From the NCBI GenBank assembly GCA_004791255.1, contig SRUQ01000003.1, positions 210,623-274,622 of the forward strand: a stretch of DNA of 64,000 bases, in the 5' to 3' direction. Each line of letters opens with the position of its first letter. Position 1 is the stretch's first letter. The position numbers were made by a program, and so were the translations under genes. Below the pieces are notes generated by a model. The model was not told the DNA's origin. It saw nothing but the letters and a program-made list of their open reading frames with translations, and did not search any database. Below, piece after piece: positions 9,098-15,734 of this stretch. This DNA comes from a bacterium M00.F.Ca.ET.205.01.1.1 (GTDB lineage: Bacteria > Pseudomonadota > Alphaproteobacteria > Rhizobiales > Rhizobiaceae).

Positions 9098-9140
9098 ATG
9101 CGTCTCAAGTTCGTCCCGCCGTTGATCTCGGCGCAAGACA
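9098..9140 (+). pseudogene. Remnant of a DNA ligase N-terminus
   Basis: The codons for MRLKFVPPLIS at 9098 match the first residues of the DNA ligase gene at 10,665 (MRLKFVPPLMPTL) in protein and almost in DNA sequence. The similarity then ends. The remnant overlaps nothing on the plus strand and lies just beyond the GFA gene's 3' end. It is very short, so chance similarity cannot be fully excluded. Confidence 0.4.
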
Positions 9141-9151
9141 CCCGGACGTTG

Positions 9152-9601
9152 TCAGGTCTTGTCCCTGTCGGACGGATATCCGATGGCAGCATCCCGTTGC
9201 CTGGTGTACGTTTCGGAACGTGGCAAGTCGTCGGCGAACTGAATCCAGGGCAGCTTCATTAGCCAGAAGCCGTGGGCTTGAGGTTCAAAACGTTCGGGAT
9301 GATCCATGAAACCTATGGTCACCCAGATTTCATTCTTGAGACCTTCATCGGTATAACTGATGGAAGACCCGCATTCGGCGCAGAACGTTCGGAGGACCCC
9401 GGATGTTTTGCTAAAGGACTTGGGCGCTCCACTGATAATCCGGACCTGGTCATGTCGGTAGCCGATCCAGATTGTCAGGGGACTGCCAAGAGCTTTCCTA
9501 CAATCGTCATCGTGGTCGTAGTTGATCCAGAACGGCTCGCCTTCCATTTCCGCGACAATCGAACCGCAAAAACATGAACCCCGCTCAAGACGATGCGTCA
9601 T
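9152..9601 (-). CDS. GFA family protein (glutathione-dependent formaldehyde-activating-like)
   Basis: This 149-residue protein has the zinc-binding pattern of the GFA/DUF636 fold: SCFCGSI at residues 9-15 and TFCAECGSS near 92-100. The latter is followed by the typical YTDEG...WVTIGFMD segment. The family name comes from Gfa of Paracoccus, but most members have unknown substrates. Translation starts MTHRLERG. It is one of several small soluble genes in the accessory region and nothing suggests an operon. Confidence 0.85.
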   Translation of the reverse strand: MTHRLERGSCFCGSIVAEMEGEPFWINYDHDDDCRKALGSPLTIWIGYRHDQVRIISGAPKSFSKTSGVLRTFCAECGSSISYTDEGLKNEIWVTIGFMDHPERFEPQAHGFWLMKLPWIQFADDLPRSETYTRQRDAAIGYPSDRDKT

Positions 9602-9665
9602 TTTGAAACCTGATTTTGCGCGATGAAGACAGTCCCTGTTCCGAGTGCTCTAGCTGCGCATACCG

Positions 9666-10298
9666 TTACCGAGTTACGCGTCCGACAAGGACGAGGCGCA
9701 GACCGAGCAGCACAATCAAGCAGCCAGCGACGCGCTGATGCCACAGTTGCACCTTTGGCCTCTGGGCTATCCATGCCCCGAGCGACCCTGATGCCAATGC
9801 ATAGATTGCTAGGATGATCAGACCGGTAAGCTTCTGCGTTGTTCCAAGCACCAACAACTGCAAATTGACGTGGCCGTGAGCGGGATCCACGAACTGAGGC
9901 AGAAACGCTACCATGAAGGTCATCGACCACGGATTCAGAAGATTCGCGATCATTCCCTCTTTCGCGGCCGCCAGAGGTAGAATCTTATCGGATCTGGGGG
10001 TGTAGGCCATGGGCTCCGCAAAAAACATTCGAACGCCAAGCCAGATTAGGTAAACGGCACCACCCCACTGTAACGCCTTGAATGCCAGAGGAGAGGCAAG
10101 AACAAGGGAAGAAACGCCGAATGCTAGGAGCGGCAGCTGCACGATTCCAGCGCCGGCCGTCATCCCAAGCACGGTAAACAGTGCCACCGCTCGTCCCTGT
10201 CCGATGCCGCGCGCAGTAACCAGCATATTGTCGGGCCCTGGCGGGATCTGCAGCAAACTCACCGTCCCTAAAAAAGCTATCCACAACTGCAGATTAAT
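9666..10298 (-). CDS. LysE/RhtB family amino-acid exporter, probably started at ATT
   Basis: The product is an inner-membrane exporter with about six hydrophobic segments and the family signature PPGPDNMLVTARGIGQGR near the N-terminus. A Pro pair then appears in NLLNPWSMTFMVAFLPQF. In-frame TTG at 10286 gives MWIAFLG, but its nearest Shine-Dalgarno, AGGGAGGG (10303-10310), is about 17 bases away. An in-frame ATT at 10298 is 5 bases from that site and yields INLQLWIAFL, which matches the usual MNLQLW opening of this family. I therefore choose ATT; the alternative is that the original ATG has mutated and expression is reduced. Confidence 0.75.
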   Translation of the reverse strand: MNLQLWIAFLGTVSLLQIPPGPDNMLVTARGIGQGRAVALFTVLGMTAGAGIVQLPLLAFGVSSLVLASPLAFKALQWGGAVYLIWLGVRMFFAEPMAYTPRSDKILPLAAAKEGMIANLLNPWSMTFMVAFLPQFVDPAHGHVNLQLLVLGTTQKLTGLIILAIYALASGSLGAWIAQRPKVQLWHQRVAGCLIVLLGLRLVLVGRVTR

Positions 10299-10346
10299 AG
10301 CACCCTCCCTGATCCACTTGATGCAGAATGGTCGGCGGAGGCCCGA

Positions 10347-10535
10347 TCATCGCCCTTTCAGCGCCTTGGCTTCGAGCTCCAAAGTCCCGCGGTCGTTCCC
10401 ATGCCTGGCGATCAGCTCCCGCACCTGCACCGGCGTGATGCCGACTTTCTGGGCGAAATAAGCAACCTCATAATCGTTATCGGCTGACACCTGGTCGCGG
10501 TCACGGAAGTCACGTTTGTTCTTGTCGTCTGCCAT
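10347..10535 (-). CDS. DUF3606 domain protein
   Basis: The 62-residue protein reads MADDKNKRDFRDRDQVSADN then DYEVAYFAQKVGITPVQVRE and ends LELEAKALKGR. The polar opening, the DYEV-Y-A-K-GIT-QVRELI helix and the length are those of DUF3606, a small soluble family frequent in rhizobia and without known function. A purine-rich AGGAGGAAGA stretch precedes the start. It is transcribed in the direction of the LysE gene, 48 bp apart. Confidence 0.85.
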   Translation of the reverse strand: MADDKNKRDFRDRDQVSADNDYEVAYFAQKVGITPVQVRELIARHGNDRGTLELEAKALKGR

Positions 10536-10664
10536 CTTCTTCCTCCTGTCAGATGCGTGCCAACGTGGGTCGTGTCACTTTGTTGCATGACCCAACCGGT
10601 TTCTGGGCTTTCGGAACTATTTTAGCGCAAGCTGATTGAATCGCCTTCTTGCGAGTCGGTGAGT

Positions 10665-11525
10665 ATGCGTCTGAAGTTCGTTCCGCCCTTAATGCCGACC
10701 TTGGTGGAGCAGCCGCCCGAGGGTGACGGATGGATTCACGAGGTAAAGTTCGACGGCTACCGCTCGCAGCTCATCATCGACGAGGACGGCACCCGTATTT
10801 ACACGCGCAACGGTCTCGACTGGACGTCCAAGTATCGCGACCTGGTCGCGGAAGCCGCGCACCTTGGGGCTGAAAGCGCCATCGTCGACGGCGAAATCAT
10901 TGTGGTGAACGATGCCGGGCTTTCCGATTTCGGGGCGTTGCGCAAGGCAATCACGCGTCGCCAGCACGACCTCTATTTCGTCGCGTTCGACCTGCTGCAC
11001 CTTAACGGTCATGATCTGCGCGACATGGCGCTGGAGGAGCGTCGAGAGATCCTGGCAGGGATGATCGAGCCGGGGCGGCGGATCCAGTTCAGCGAGTCGC
11101 TGCCGGGCGATGCCAAGGCCATTTTTCACCTGGTCGACCAGGCTGGCCTTGAAGGTGTGGTATCGAAGCGCCGGGACAGCAAATACCGCAGCGGGCCGTC
11201 GACTGCCTGGTTGAAGGCGAAGTGCTACGAGGTCGATGAGTTTGACCTACTAGGCGTCGAGCGTGAGGCGGGAAAGCCGGCCTTTGCGCTACTGGCCGAC
11301 CGCGCCAGCGGCCGCTATGTCGGTTCCGCCTTCATCAACTCCAGCCGCGCCATTCGCGAACACTTGTGGAAGCGTGTCCAGGAGCACGTTGGAGAGGCGC
11401 CCAAGGGCATGCAGCGGCCGGCGACGCAATGGGTCAAGCCGGGCATCGTCGGGCGCGTAAAGCATCTGCGCGGCGAGGAGGATCTTCGCCACGCTTCGCT
11501 GCAGGATTTCTGGGAGGAAGATTAG
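10665..11525 (+). CDS. ATP-dependent DNA ligase, short LigD/LigC type
   Basis: The product is 286 residues. The adenylation site is Lys in IHEVKFDGYRSQL near residue 24. Further nucleotidyltransferase motifs are present: YTRNGLDW, AIVDGEIIV, FVAFDLLHLNG, GLEGVVSKRRDSKY and WLKAKC. An OB-fold domain follows (LGVEREAG...YVGSAF...PKGMQRPATQWVKPGIVG). The polymerase and phosphoesterase modules of full LigD are absent and no ku gene is near. Such stand-alone ligases take part in alternative end joining or base repair. I start at ATG 10665; GTG 10659 is also in frame. Confidence 0.9.
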   Translation: MRLKFVPPLMPTLVEQPPEGDGWIHEVKFDGYRSQLIIDEDGTRIYTRNGLDWTSKYRDLVAEAAHLGAESAIVDGEIIVVNDAGLSDFGALRKAITRRQHDLYFVAFDLLHLNGHDLRDMALEERREILAGMIEPGRRIQFSESLPGDAKAIFHLVDQAGLEGVVSKRRDSKYRSGPSTAWLKAKCYEVDEFDLLGVEREAGKPAFALLADRASGRYVGSAFINSSRAIREHLWKRVQEHVGEAPKGMQRPATQWVKPGIVGRVKHLRGEEDLRHASLQDFWEED

Positions 11526-11808
11526 AGATTAGGGGGAGGGAATGGGGACGTTGGTGCTGTATCGGGTCGAGGTGATGACCGGTACGTCGGTTGTGTCGAC
11601 CATCCTTATCATGGCCGATTTGCCATTCAAGGCGGCAGAGGCTCATGTCGGCCAGCCAGTTACCTTCAGGCGCAACCAAGAGAATTGGCTCCGCGTCACG
11701 GATACAAGGGCTGAGGAACGAACCTTCGCCTACGTTGTTCGTAGCCAAACCTTGCTTTCGCCAAACGCCGGTATGATAGTCGCCTTAGGGGCATGCACTG
11801 GAAGTGAG

Positions 11809-12027
11809 ATGGCGGGCGAGTACCTGAACCACCAGTTGGAGTGCCCTTATTGCGGCACTATACGCCTCAGGATTCCGAAGGACGCCCAGCCGTCAACCGA
11901 GATCAACTGCTCAGATTGCGGCCAGTATCTCGGCACGTGGGATGAAATTCAAAGTGATTTCGAGCGCCAGGGCGGAGCCCAGGGGATATTTCGTCTAGAA
12001 AAAGGGCGGATCAAGAAGCTGGACTGA
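11809..12027 (+). CDS. Zinc-ribbon-like small protein
   Basis: The 72-residue protein starts MAGEYLNHQLECPYCGTIRL and contains CPYC and CSDC pairs 25 residues apart, a four-cysteine zinc ribbon, followed by a conserved-looking acidic tail (YLGTWDEIQSDFERQGG). ATG 11809 is preceded by GGAAGTGAG, a good ribosome-binding site. The frame is open back to 11542, but that part lacks protein-like features. The function is unknown; a role in nucleic-acid or protein binding would be a guess. Confidence 0.7.
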   Translation: MAGEYLNHQLECPYCGTIRLRIPKDAQPSTEINCSDCGQYLGTWDEIQSDFERQGGAQGIFRLEKGRIKKLD

Positions 12028-12195
12028 AAATCAACGGAAGCCTCCGCAGGCTCGCGCTACATCGGTTTGCCGAACAAGGCGCGGACGTTAATTCTTCCGC
12101 CGGGTTTCTCAATTGCATGACGGTCAGCCGAAGCCCGGAAGCAGCCCCTCGGTCGGCAAGCGGGAACCTAATAGCTGTGCTGAAATTAGGGCTGC

Positions 12196-12420
12196 ATGAG
12201 CACGCGCGGGATCAATTTCCTTCATCAGTGGATCCAGAACAACGTTCCGGAAACAGCGAGGGCGGACGCCGTTTCGATCCACGACCTAACCCACAAGCTG
12301 TTCTCAGATGCGAAGGCTATCGGCATACAGCGTGACGAGATCGACGACGAAGTTGAGAGCCTCTATCGCACTCTGGTCGATTGGATTGTACATTTCCAGG
12401 ATCCGGGTTTGCAGGAGTAA
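12196..12420 (+). CDS. DUF768 family protein
   Basis: The 74-residue product begins MSTRGINFLHQWIQNNVPET and continues with ARADAVSIHDLTHKLFSDA and a DEIDDEVESLY helix. This is the usual layout of DUF768, a short acidic family present in many copies in Mesorhizobium genomes and without known function. The start codon lies in GGGCTGCATG with only a weak ribosome-binding site. The family itself points to the host genus. The 168 bp before it hold nothing I recognise. Confidence 0.8.
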   Translation: MSTRGINFLHQWIQNNVPETARADAVSIHDLTHKLFSDAKAIGIQRDEIDDEVESLYRTLVDWIVHFQDPGLQE

Positions 12421-12425
12421 ACCGG

Positions 12426-12538
12426 TCATGCGTTCCGGTAGCTTCGATCAGCGCAACGATGTCCACAATCTCCCAAGCTTGTCGAAGCTGAAACCCGGCT
12501 GTGCGCGGCCCGTACAAAAAGCGCGAGAAAGTTGCTAG
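12426..12538. pseudogene. Scrambled IS1-like transposase remnant
   Basis: On the minus strand, 12480 down to 12426 encodes KLWEIVDIVALIEATGT, the same segment as in the remnant at 7900-8159. On the plus strand, 12484-12537 (GAAGCTGAAACC onward) matches the DNA that normally follows it, coding EAEKPVVRGPYKKR in the other copy but out of frame here. So a piece of about 50 bp appears inverted in place at an AAGCTT junction. No intact transposase remains. Confidence 0.65.
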
Positions 12539-12543
12539 CGTTT

Positions 12544-12783
12544 ATGCCGCGCCGCGAAACCATACAGCAAATGGCAGAGCGCCACGTCCGTGAAGGCGAG
12601 GCGCTGATAGCTCGCCAGCGCCGCCTCATCGACAAGCTGGCTAGGGACGGCCACCCGACCGACGACGCCCAGGAGTTCCTGCGGAACTTCCTGAAGACGC
12701 AGGCAGAGCACATCGCTCATTTGCAGCGTATATTAAATTCAAACTGGCCCTACCTGCGTTCCCGTTCTATGCTGACGTCATAG
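12544..12783 (+). CDS. Small helical protein, paralogue of the next gene
   Basis: This 79-residue product begins MPRRETIQQMAERHVREGEA. Its core, LIARQRRLIDKLARDGHP, then DAQEFLRNFLKTQAEHIAHL and QRIL, matches the following protein in the pattern GE-IARQR-I-x8-G-x9-FL-x5-Q-HIAH-R. The prediction is a two-helix hairpin, fully soluble. Similar short proteins are common in rhizobial genomes as hypotheticals. The last 15 residues (after RILNSNWPY) look unlike the paralogue and may be read-through into foreign sequence. Confidence 0.6.
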   Translation: MPRRETIQQMAERHVREGEALIARQRRLIDKLARDGHPTDDAQEFLRNFLKTQAEHIAHLQRILNSNWPYLRSRSMLTS

Positions 12784-12803
12784 AAATCTGCTAGGCTACG
12801 GCA

Positions 12804-12995
12804 ATGAGTGATGCCCTTTTGGCCTTGCTGGAGCAGCATGTGCTCCTAGGCGAGCGCCACATTGCTCGCCAGCGCGAGATTGTCGCCGATTTCCAAGATA
12901 GGGGTTTCCGGGCGGACCTGGCCGAGGAGCTTTTGGAGCTGTTCGAGGAGATGCAGCTTCTACACATCGCTCACCGGGATCGCCTTCGAAAGTAG
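12804..12995 (+). CDS. Small helical protein, paralogue of the previous gene
   Basis: The 63 residues are MSDALLALLEQHVLLGERHI, then ARQREIVADFQDRGFRADLA and EELLELFEEMQLLHIAHRDR. This is a complete version of the family seen at 12544: GE-HIARQR, a turn at RGF, then a second helix ending HIAHRDRL. The two genes are 20 bp apart and in the same direction, consistent with an old tandem duplication. The family's function is unknown. Confidence 0.6.
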   Translation: MSDALLALLEQHVLLGERHIARQREIVADFQDRGFRADLAEELLELFEEMQLLHIAHRDRLRK

Positions 12996-13017
12996 TCCTC
13001 TGCCTAGTTCATCGCCA

Positions 13018-13206
13018 TCAAAGGTAACGCTCGCCGTCGACCCGGTGCTCGAAGCAGAACCAATGCGGGTTCTGACGCGGTCGGGCAAAACCGAACCCGG
13101 CATGTTTCTCACATCCCTCGTGCTCGCAGACATGGCCCAGCACGCTGACGCGCTCGCGCTGCGCCGGCGTCATTCCATCGGCAAGCCTGCTGGGTTCGTC
13201 GCTCAT
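13018..13206 (-). CDS. Small Cys/His-rich hypothetical protein
   Basis: The 62-residue protein starts MSDEPSRLADGMTPAQRERV and carries CEHEGCEK and HWFCFEHRVDGERYL, giving three Cys and several His that could bind one zinc ion. An upstream in-frame ATG at 13224 is possible. It is convergent with the paralogue pair (22 bp apart). I recognise no named family, but the composition and the C-terminal FCFEHR-DGERYL look conserved rather than random. Confidence 0.55.
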   Translation of the reverse strand: MSDEPSRLADGMTPAQRERVSVLGHVCEHEGCEKHAGFGFARPRQNPHWFCFEHRVDGERYL

Positions 13207-13265
13207 GCCGAACAGATTCCACAAGACGGCTTGACGGGCAAGGAATTTGTTCCTTTTCTGTTCTC

Positions 13266-13559
13266 ATGGCGCACGACCCGATCGACACGCTGGGCAAGGC
13301 GACCCGGCACAATATGCTTGTTAAAGTGGAATGCAGTTGCGGCAATGTCCGCTACTGCAGGTCGGCCGATCTTATGATGGTATACGGCGGCGGCGCCGAC
13401 CCGTTGTCCCTGAAGTTCGACTGCACCCGTTGCAAGCCGCAAGTGACGATCACGCTCCTGGAGGTCCATCCGGAGCACCTTCCGAAGCGCCTGATGATCC
13501 ACAAACCTGTAAAAGTGGGTGGGAAGATCACCTGGTACACAGAGAGGTTCAAAGGATGA
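13266..13559 (+). CDS. Hypothetical protein with two Cys clusters
   Basis: The 97-residue protein has VECSCGNVRYC near residues 21-31 and FDCTRCKP near 51-58, a likely zinc ribbon. A basic C-terminus follows (HLPKRLMIHKPVKVGG and WYTERFKG). Its stop overlaps the next start in ATGA, so the two are probably translated together. The function is unknown; a DNA- or RNA-linked role is possible from the ribbon but unproven. Confidence 0.65.
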   Translation: MAHDPIDTLGKATRHNMLVKVECSCGNVRYCRSADLMMVYGGGADPLSLKFDCTRCKPQVTITLLEVHPEHLPKRLMIHKPVKVGGKITWYTERFKG

Positions 13560-13933
13560 CCGATCGCCTCACGGTCCGGTTCGCCTACCAGCACGGCTGG
13601 CAGGCCGTCGAGAACAACCGCGCGATCGAGACATTCGACAGCAAGGTCGAGGCCTTCGCCTATGTGCGTGCCAGGGGTGCCCGAGTCTGGCTGACCTGGG
13701 GCAGAACGGTCATAGCCGGCCAGACCGTGCCGTTCGATTTCGCTGCGCAGTTCCAGCAAGACGACGTCGGCCGGATCATAAAGGTGCTGCATGGCCCGTC
13801 GGCCAACACATGGTTCTGGACGTGCTATGATGGTGGGGCACGCGGAACCGTTAAAACTAAGCCGCAAGCGGTGGCCAGTGTCGAGGCGGCCTACACCCAG
13901 CGCATCGTGAGGGCGGGTCATATCGATCGGTGA
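13556..13933 (+). CDS. Hypothetical protein coupled to the preceding zinc-ribbon gene
   Basis: The 125-residue protein starts MTDRLTVRFAYQHGWQAVEN. It has a WLTWGRTVIAGQTVPFDFAA segment and a GPSANTWFWTCYDGGARGT segment, which suggest a small beta-rich soluble domain. The start ATG 13556 overlaps the upstream stop by 4 bases. No family was recognised. The partner gene and the overlap are the only functional clues. Confidence 0.6.
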   Translation: MTDRLTVRFAYQHGWQAVENNRAIETFDSKVEAFAYVRARGARVWLTWGRTVIAGQTVPFDFAAQFQQDDVGRIIKVLHGPSANTWFWTCYDGGARGTVKTKPQAVASVEAAYTQRIVRAGHIDR

Positions 13934-13949
13934 CCGACGCCGAAACTAC

Positions 13950-13991
13950 TGCCAAGTGAAGTTGCGCGGAGGTGCCAAGTGATTTTGCGCG
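13950..13991. repeat. Two 19-bp direct repeats, period 23
   Basis: TGCCAAGTGAAGTTGCGCG (13950-13968) and TGCCAAGTGATTTTGCGCG (13973-13991) differ at two bases. They lie just after a gene end, with no coding sequence. Multiple short direct repeats of this kind occur at the ends of some insertion sequences, for example the IS21 group, but no transposase is adjacent, so the origin is open. Confidence 0.5.
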
Positions 13992-14107
13992 CTACAATTA
14001 GCCGTGTCTGGGCGTAAATCGATACTTCCATTGACGACACAGAGGGTGCCCTAGAGCCAACATTTGGTGGTTTGCGGCCGCCACCATCATCGTCTCAAGT
14101 CCAGACG

Positions 14108-14341
14108 TCACGGTCGCCGCAATCTGACCCCCGGTCGATTGCCGTTTGTGAATTCTACGCCCTCTGTCTCAAGGACGGCACGAATCTTTTCTTGGGTTTC
14201 GGCGGATACTACGGGAGTGCGCTCACCGTCGCTCTCACAGCGCTTTATTGTCGGAATAGAGACATCAGCCCGACGGGCAAGCTCCGCTTGTGAGAGACCG
14301 ATCAAAGCCCGGGCCGCCCGCATCTGTCCCGCAGTTACCAA
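14108..14341 (-). CDS. XRE-family helix-turn-helix regulator
   Basis: The 77-residue protein reads MVTAGQMRAARALIGLSQAE, LARRADVSIPTIKRCES and DGERTPVVSAETQEKIRAVL. The helix-turn-helix is residues 16-36 (SQAELARRADVSIPTIKRCE). Small single-domain regulators with this MRAARALIGLSQ opening are common in rhizobial and phage-like elements. It probably represses its own promoter through the palindrome 40 bp upstream. Confidence 0.85.
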   Translation of the reverse strand: MVTAGQMRAARALIGLSQAELARRADVSIPTIKRCESDGERTPVVSAETQEKIRAVLETEGVEFTNGNRPGVRLRRP

Positions 14342-14381
14342 TTCTTGTTGATCCCTTTAGATCATTCCGTTATGATCCAAA

Positions 14382-14396
14382 GGTATCAAAGATACC
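14382..14396. promoter_or_regulatory. Palindromic operator candidate
   Basis: GGTATCAAAGATACC is a perfect 6-bp inverted repeat with a 3-bp spacer. It lies in the divergent space between the XRE regulator (start 14341) and the gene at 14489. The neighbouring bases contain further related half-sites (TATGATCC, TATGGTCC). Position and symmetry suit an operator of the XRE protein controlling both directions; this is inference. Confidence 0.5.
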
Positions 14397-14488
14397 CTTG
14401 GGCCTGTTATGGTCCAAGATGCGGCTAGACGTGGTGTTAGCGCACCTCGCCTAGCCTGACCAAACCTAAGCTTCAGGGAGCTCGGATC

Positions 14489-15133
14489 ATGGCTGATTCC
14501 GACACTAGCACGACTTTGCCCCTCGTCACCCGCAGGAGCGTACTTGCGCGAACAGCAATTGCAATGGCGGGATCGCAGTCAAAAGCGCTCGCCGACAACG
14601 TTTTTGCAAGGCCCCAGTCGGATGATCCTGCGTTGGCGGCGTGGCGCAAATGGCAAGCGGCTTACAAAGAGACCGAACGATTAAATCGTGAGCAGCAGCG
14701 CTTGGAGCGGAAGCTCGCAGTGGCTGTTGGCTTTCCCAATGTGATGATCGAGCTGTCCGACGGTAAGGCAGTCACGCTGCATTCACTTGATGCGCTTCGC
14801 GATATGCTTCGTGTCGGTTCTATCGACCTCGCAGTTGGCGCCAAGGCCGAGGCCGATCTGCTAGCTCATCAGGCACGCTGGGATGCCTCAGACCGTGCGA
14901 TTGGCTACTCTGCCACAATCCGCGCTGAAAGTGAGGCGGCCGATAGGGCGGGGACGTTGCTCCACGCGTTGTCAGAAACGCCAGCGATCTCTCTTGCCGG
15001 TATAGCCGCAAAGCTCGATGCCATACTCAAAGAAGGTCAGTCGTCGAAGGATGATGCCGAGCTTCCCTGGCCGCAAATCCGTTCGGCCTTGAAAGACATC
15101 GGTCGGATCAGCGAGCAGACAGAGAAAAGCTGA
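14489..15133 (+). CDS. Hypothetical protein with possible Tat-type N-terminus
   Basis: The product is 214 residues. Residues 14-35 contain an Arg pair and a mildly hydrophobic stretch ending in Ala-Leu-Ala (TRRSVLARTAIAMAGS...ALA), which could be a Tat signal, although the hydrophobic core is short. The rest is charged and helical, with QAAYKETERLNREQQRLERK and a repeated Ala/Glu-rich region. It is divergent from the XRE gene and may be controlled by it. No family is recognised. The 268 bp after it hold only a doubtful short frame (15218-15433). Confidence 0.6.
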   Translation: MADSDTSTTLPLVTRRSVLARTAIAMAGSQSKALADNVFARPQSDDPALAAWRKWQAAYKETERLNREQQRLERKLAVAVGFPNVMIELSDGKAVTLHSLDALRDMLRVGSIDLAVGAKAEADLLAHQARWDASDRAIGYSATIRAESEAADRAGTLLHALSETPAISLAGIAAKLDAILKEGQSSKDDAELPWPQIRSALKDIGRISEQTEKS

Positions 15134-15401
15134 CTGCACAGGGAGGTCCCGACCAACAGCAACAGCCTGACGAGTCTTGCGAGAGCAGTCTGCCGCAGCT
15201 TTGGTGCGGCCTACTTCATGGAGGTCAGGATATTTGGTAAGTTTGACGGCGGGAGATCGACGGGATCGGGTCTCCGCGCCGACCACAAGATCGGAGCAGA
15301 AAGGGATACAAGAGCGTACACAACGGCCATGCGCCATTTGAGAGATTTCGACGATGCTTGTCCTGACGTCGTAACCGCGCGTCACAAACTGGGCATGAGC
15401 G

Positions 15402-15734
15402 ATGAAAAAAACTCGGATAGTGATGGGGTCTAGAGCGGCCACCGAGACACCACTTCGGCTCGACGATCTGCCGATGTTCGCGACCGACCAGGAACTCGCC
15501 CAGGCGATCGTCGGCCGCGAGAATGCGGAAAGATGGATGCGCGATCGACTGCCGACCCTGTCTAGCAGGCCCGGTTTCCCGGCGGTTGACGATTTTCATG
15601 GCGGTCGGCCTGTAGCCCTCGTACGCCGCTTCTACGAAGGTTACCTTGGCATCGCCCAATCGCCGTTAGCGGCGCCTGGTAGAGCGGACGCAAGTGAATG
15701 GAAGACGAAGAGCAGATCAAGGCACCAGGCCTGA
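15402..15734 (+). CDS. Putative excisionase-like small DNA-binding protein
   Basis: This 110-residue protein has a core LDDLPMFATDQELAQAIVGR followed by ERWMRDRLPTL and FPAVDDFHGGRPVALVRRFY. The pattern resembles the winged-helix proteins (DUF4224-like) often encoded just upstream of phage-type integrases. It overlaps the integrase start by 37 bases, which supports a linked role such as recombination directionality factor. The start could also be ATG 15423. The functional call is inference from fold pattern and position. Confidence 0.6.
   Translation: MKKTRIVMGSRAATETPLRLDDLPMFATDQELAQAIVGRENAERWMRDRLPTLSSRPGFPAVDDFHGGRPVALVRRFYEGYLGIAQSPLAAPGRADASEWKTKSRSRHQA

Noticed and set aside
11542..11808. 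N-terminal extension of the zinc-ribbon gene
   Set aside because: Internal ATG 11809 has a better ribosome-binding site and the extension lacks protein-like features.
15218..15433. 71-codon frame upstream of the excisionase-like gene
   Set aside because: No ribosome-binding site, no recognisable pattern; too weak to list as a gene.
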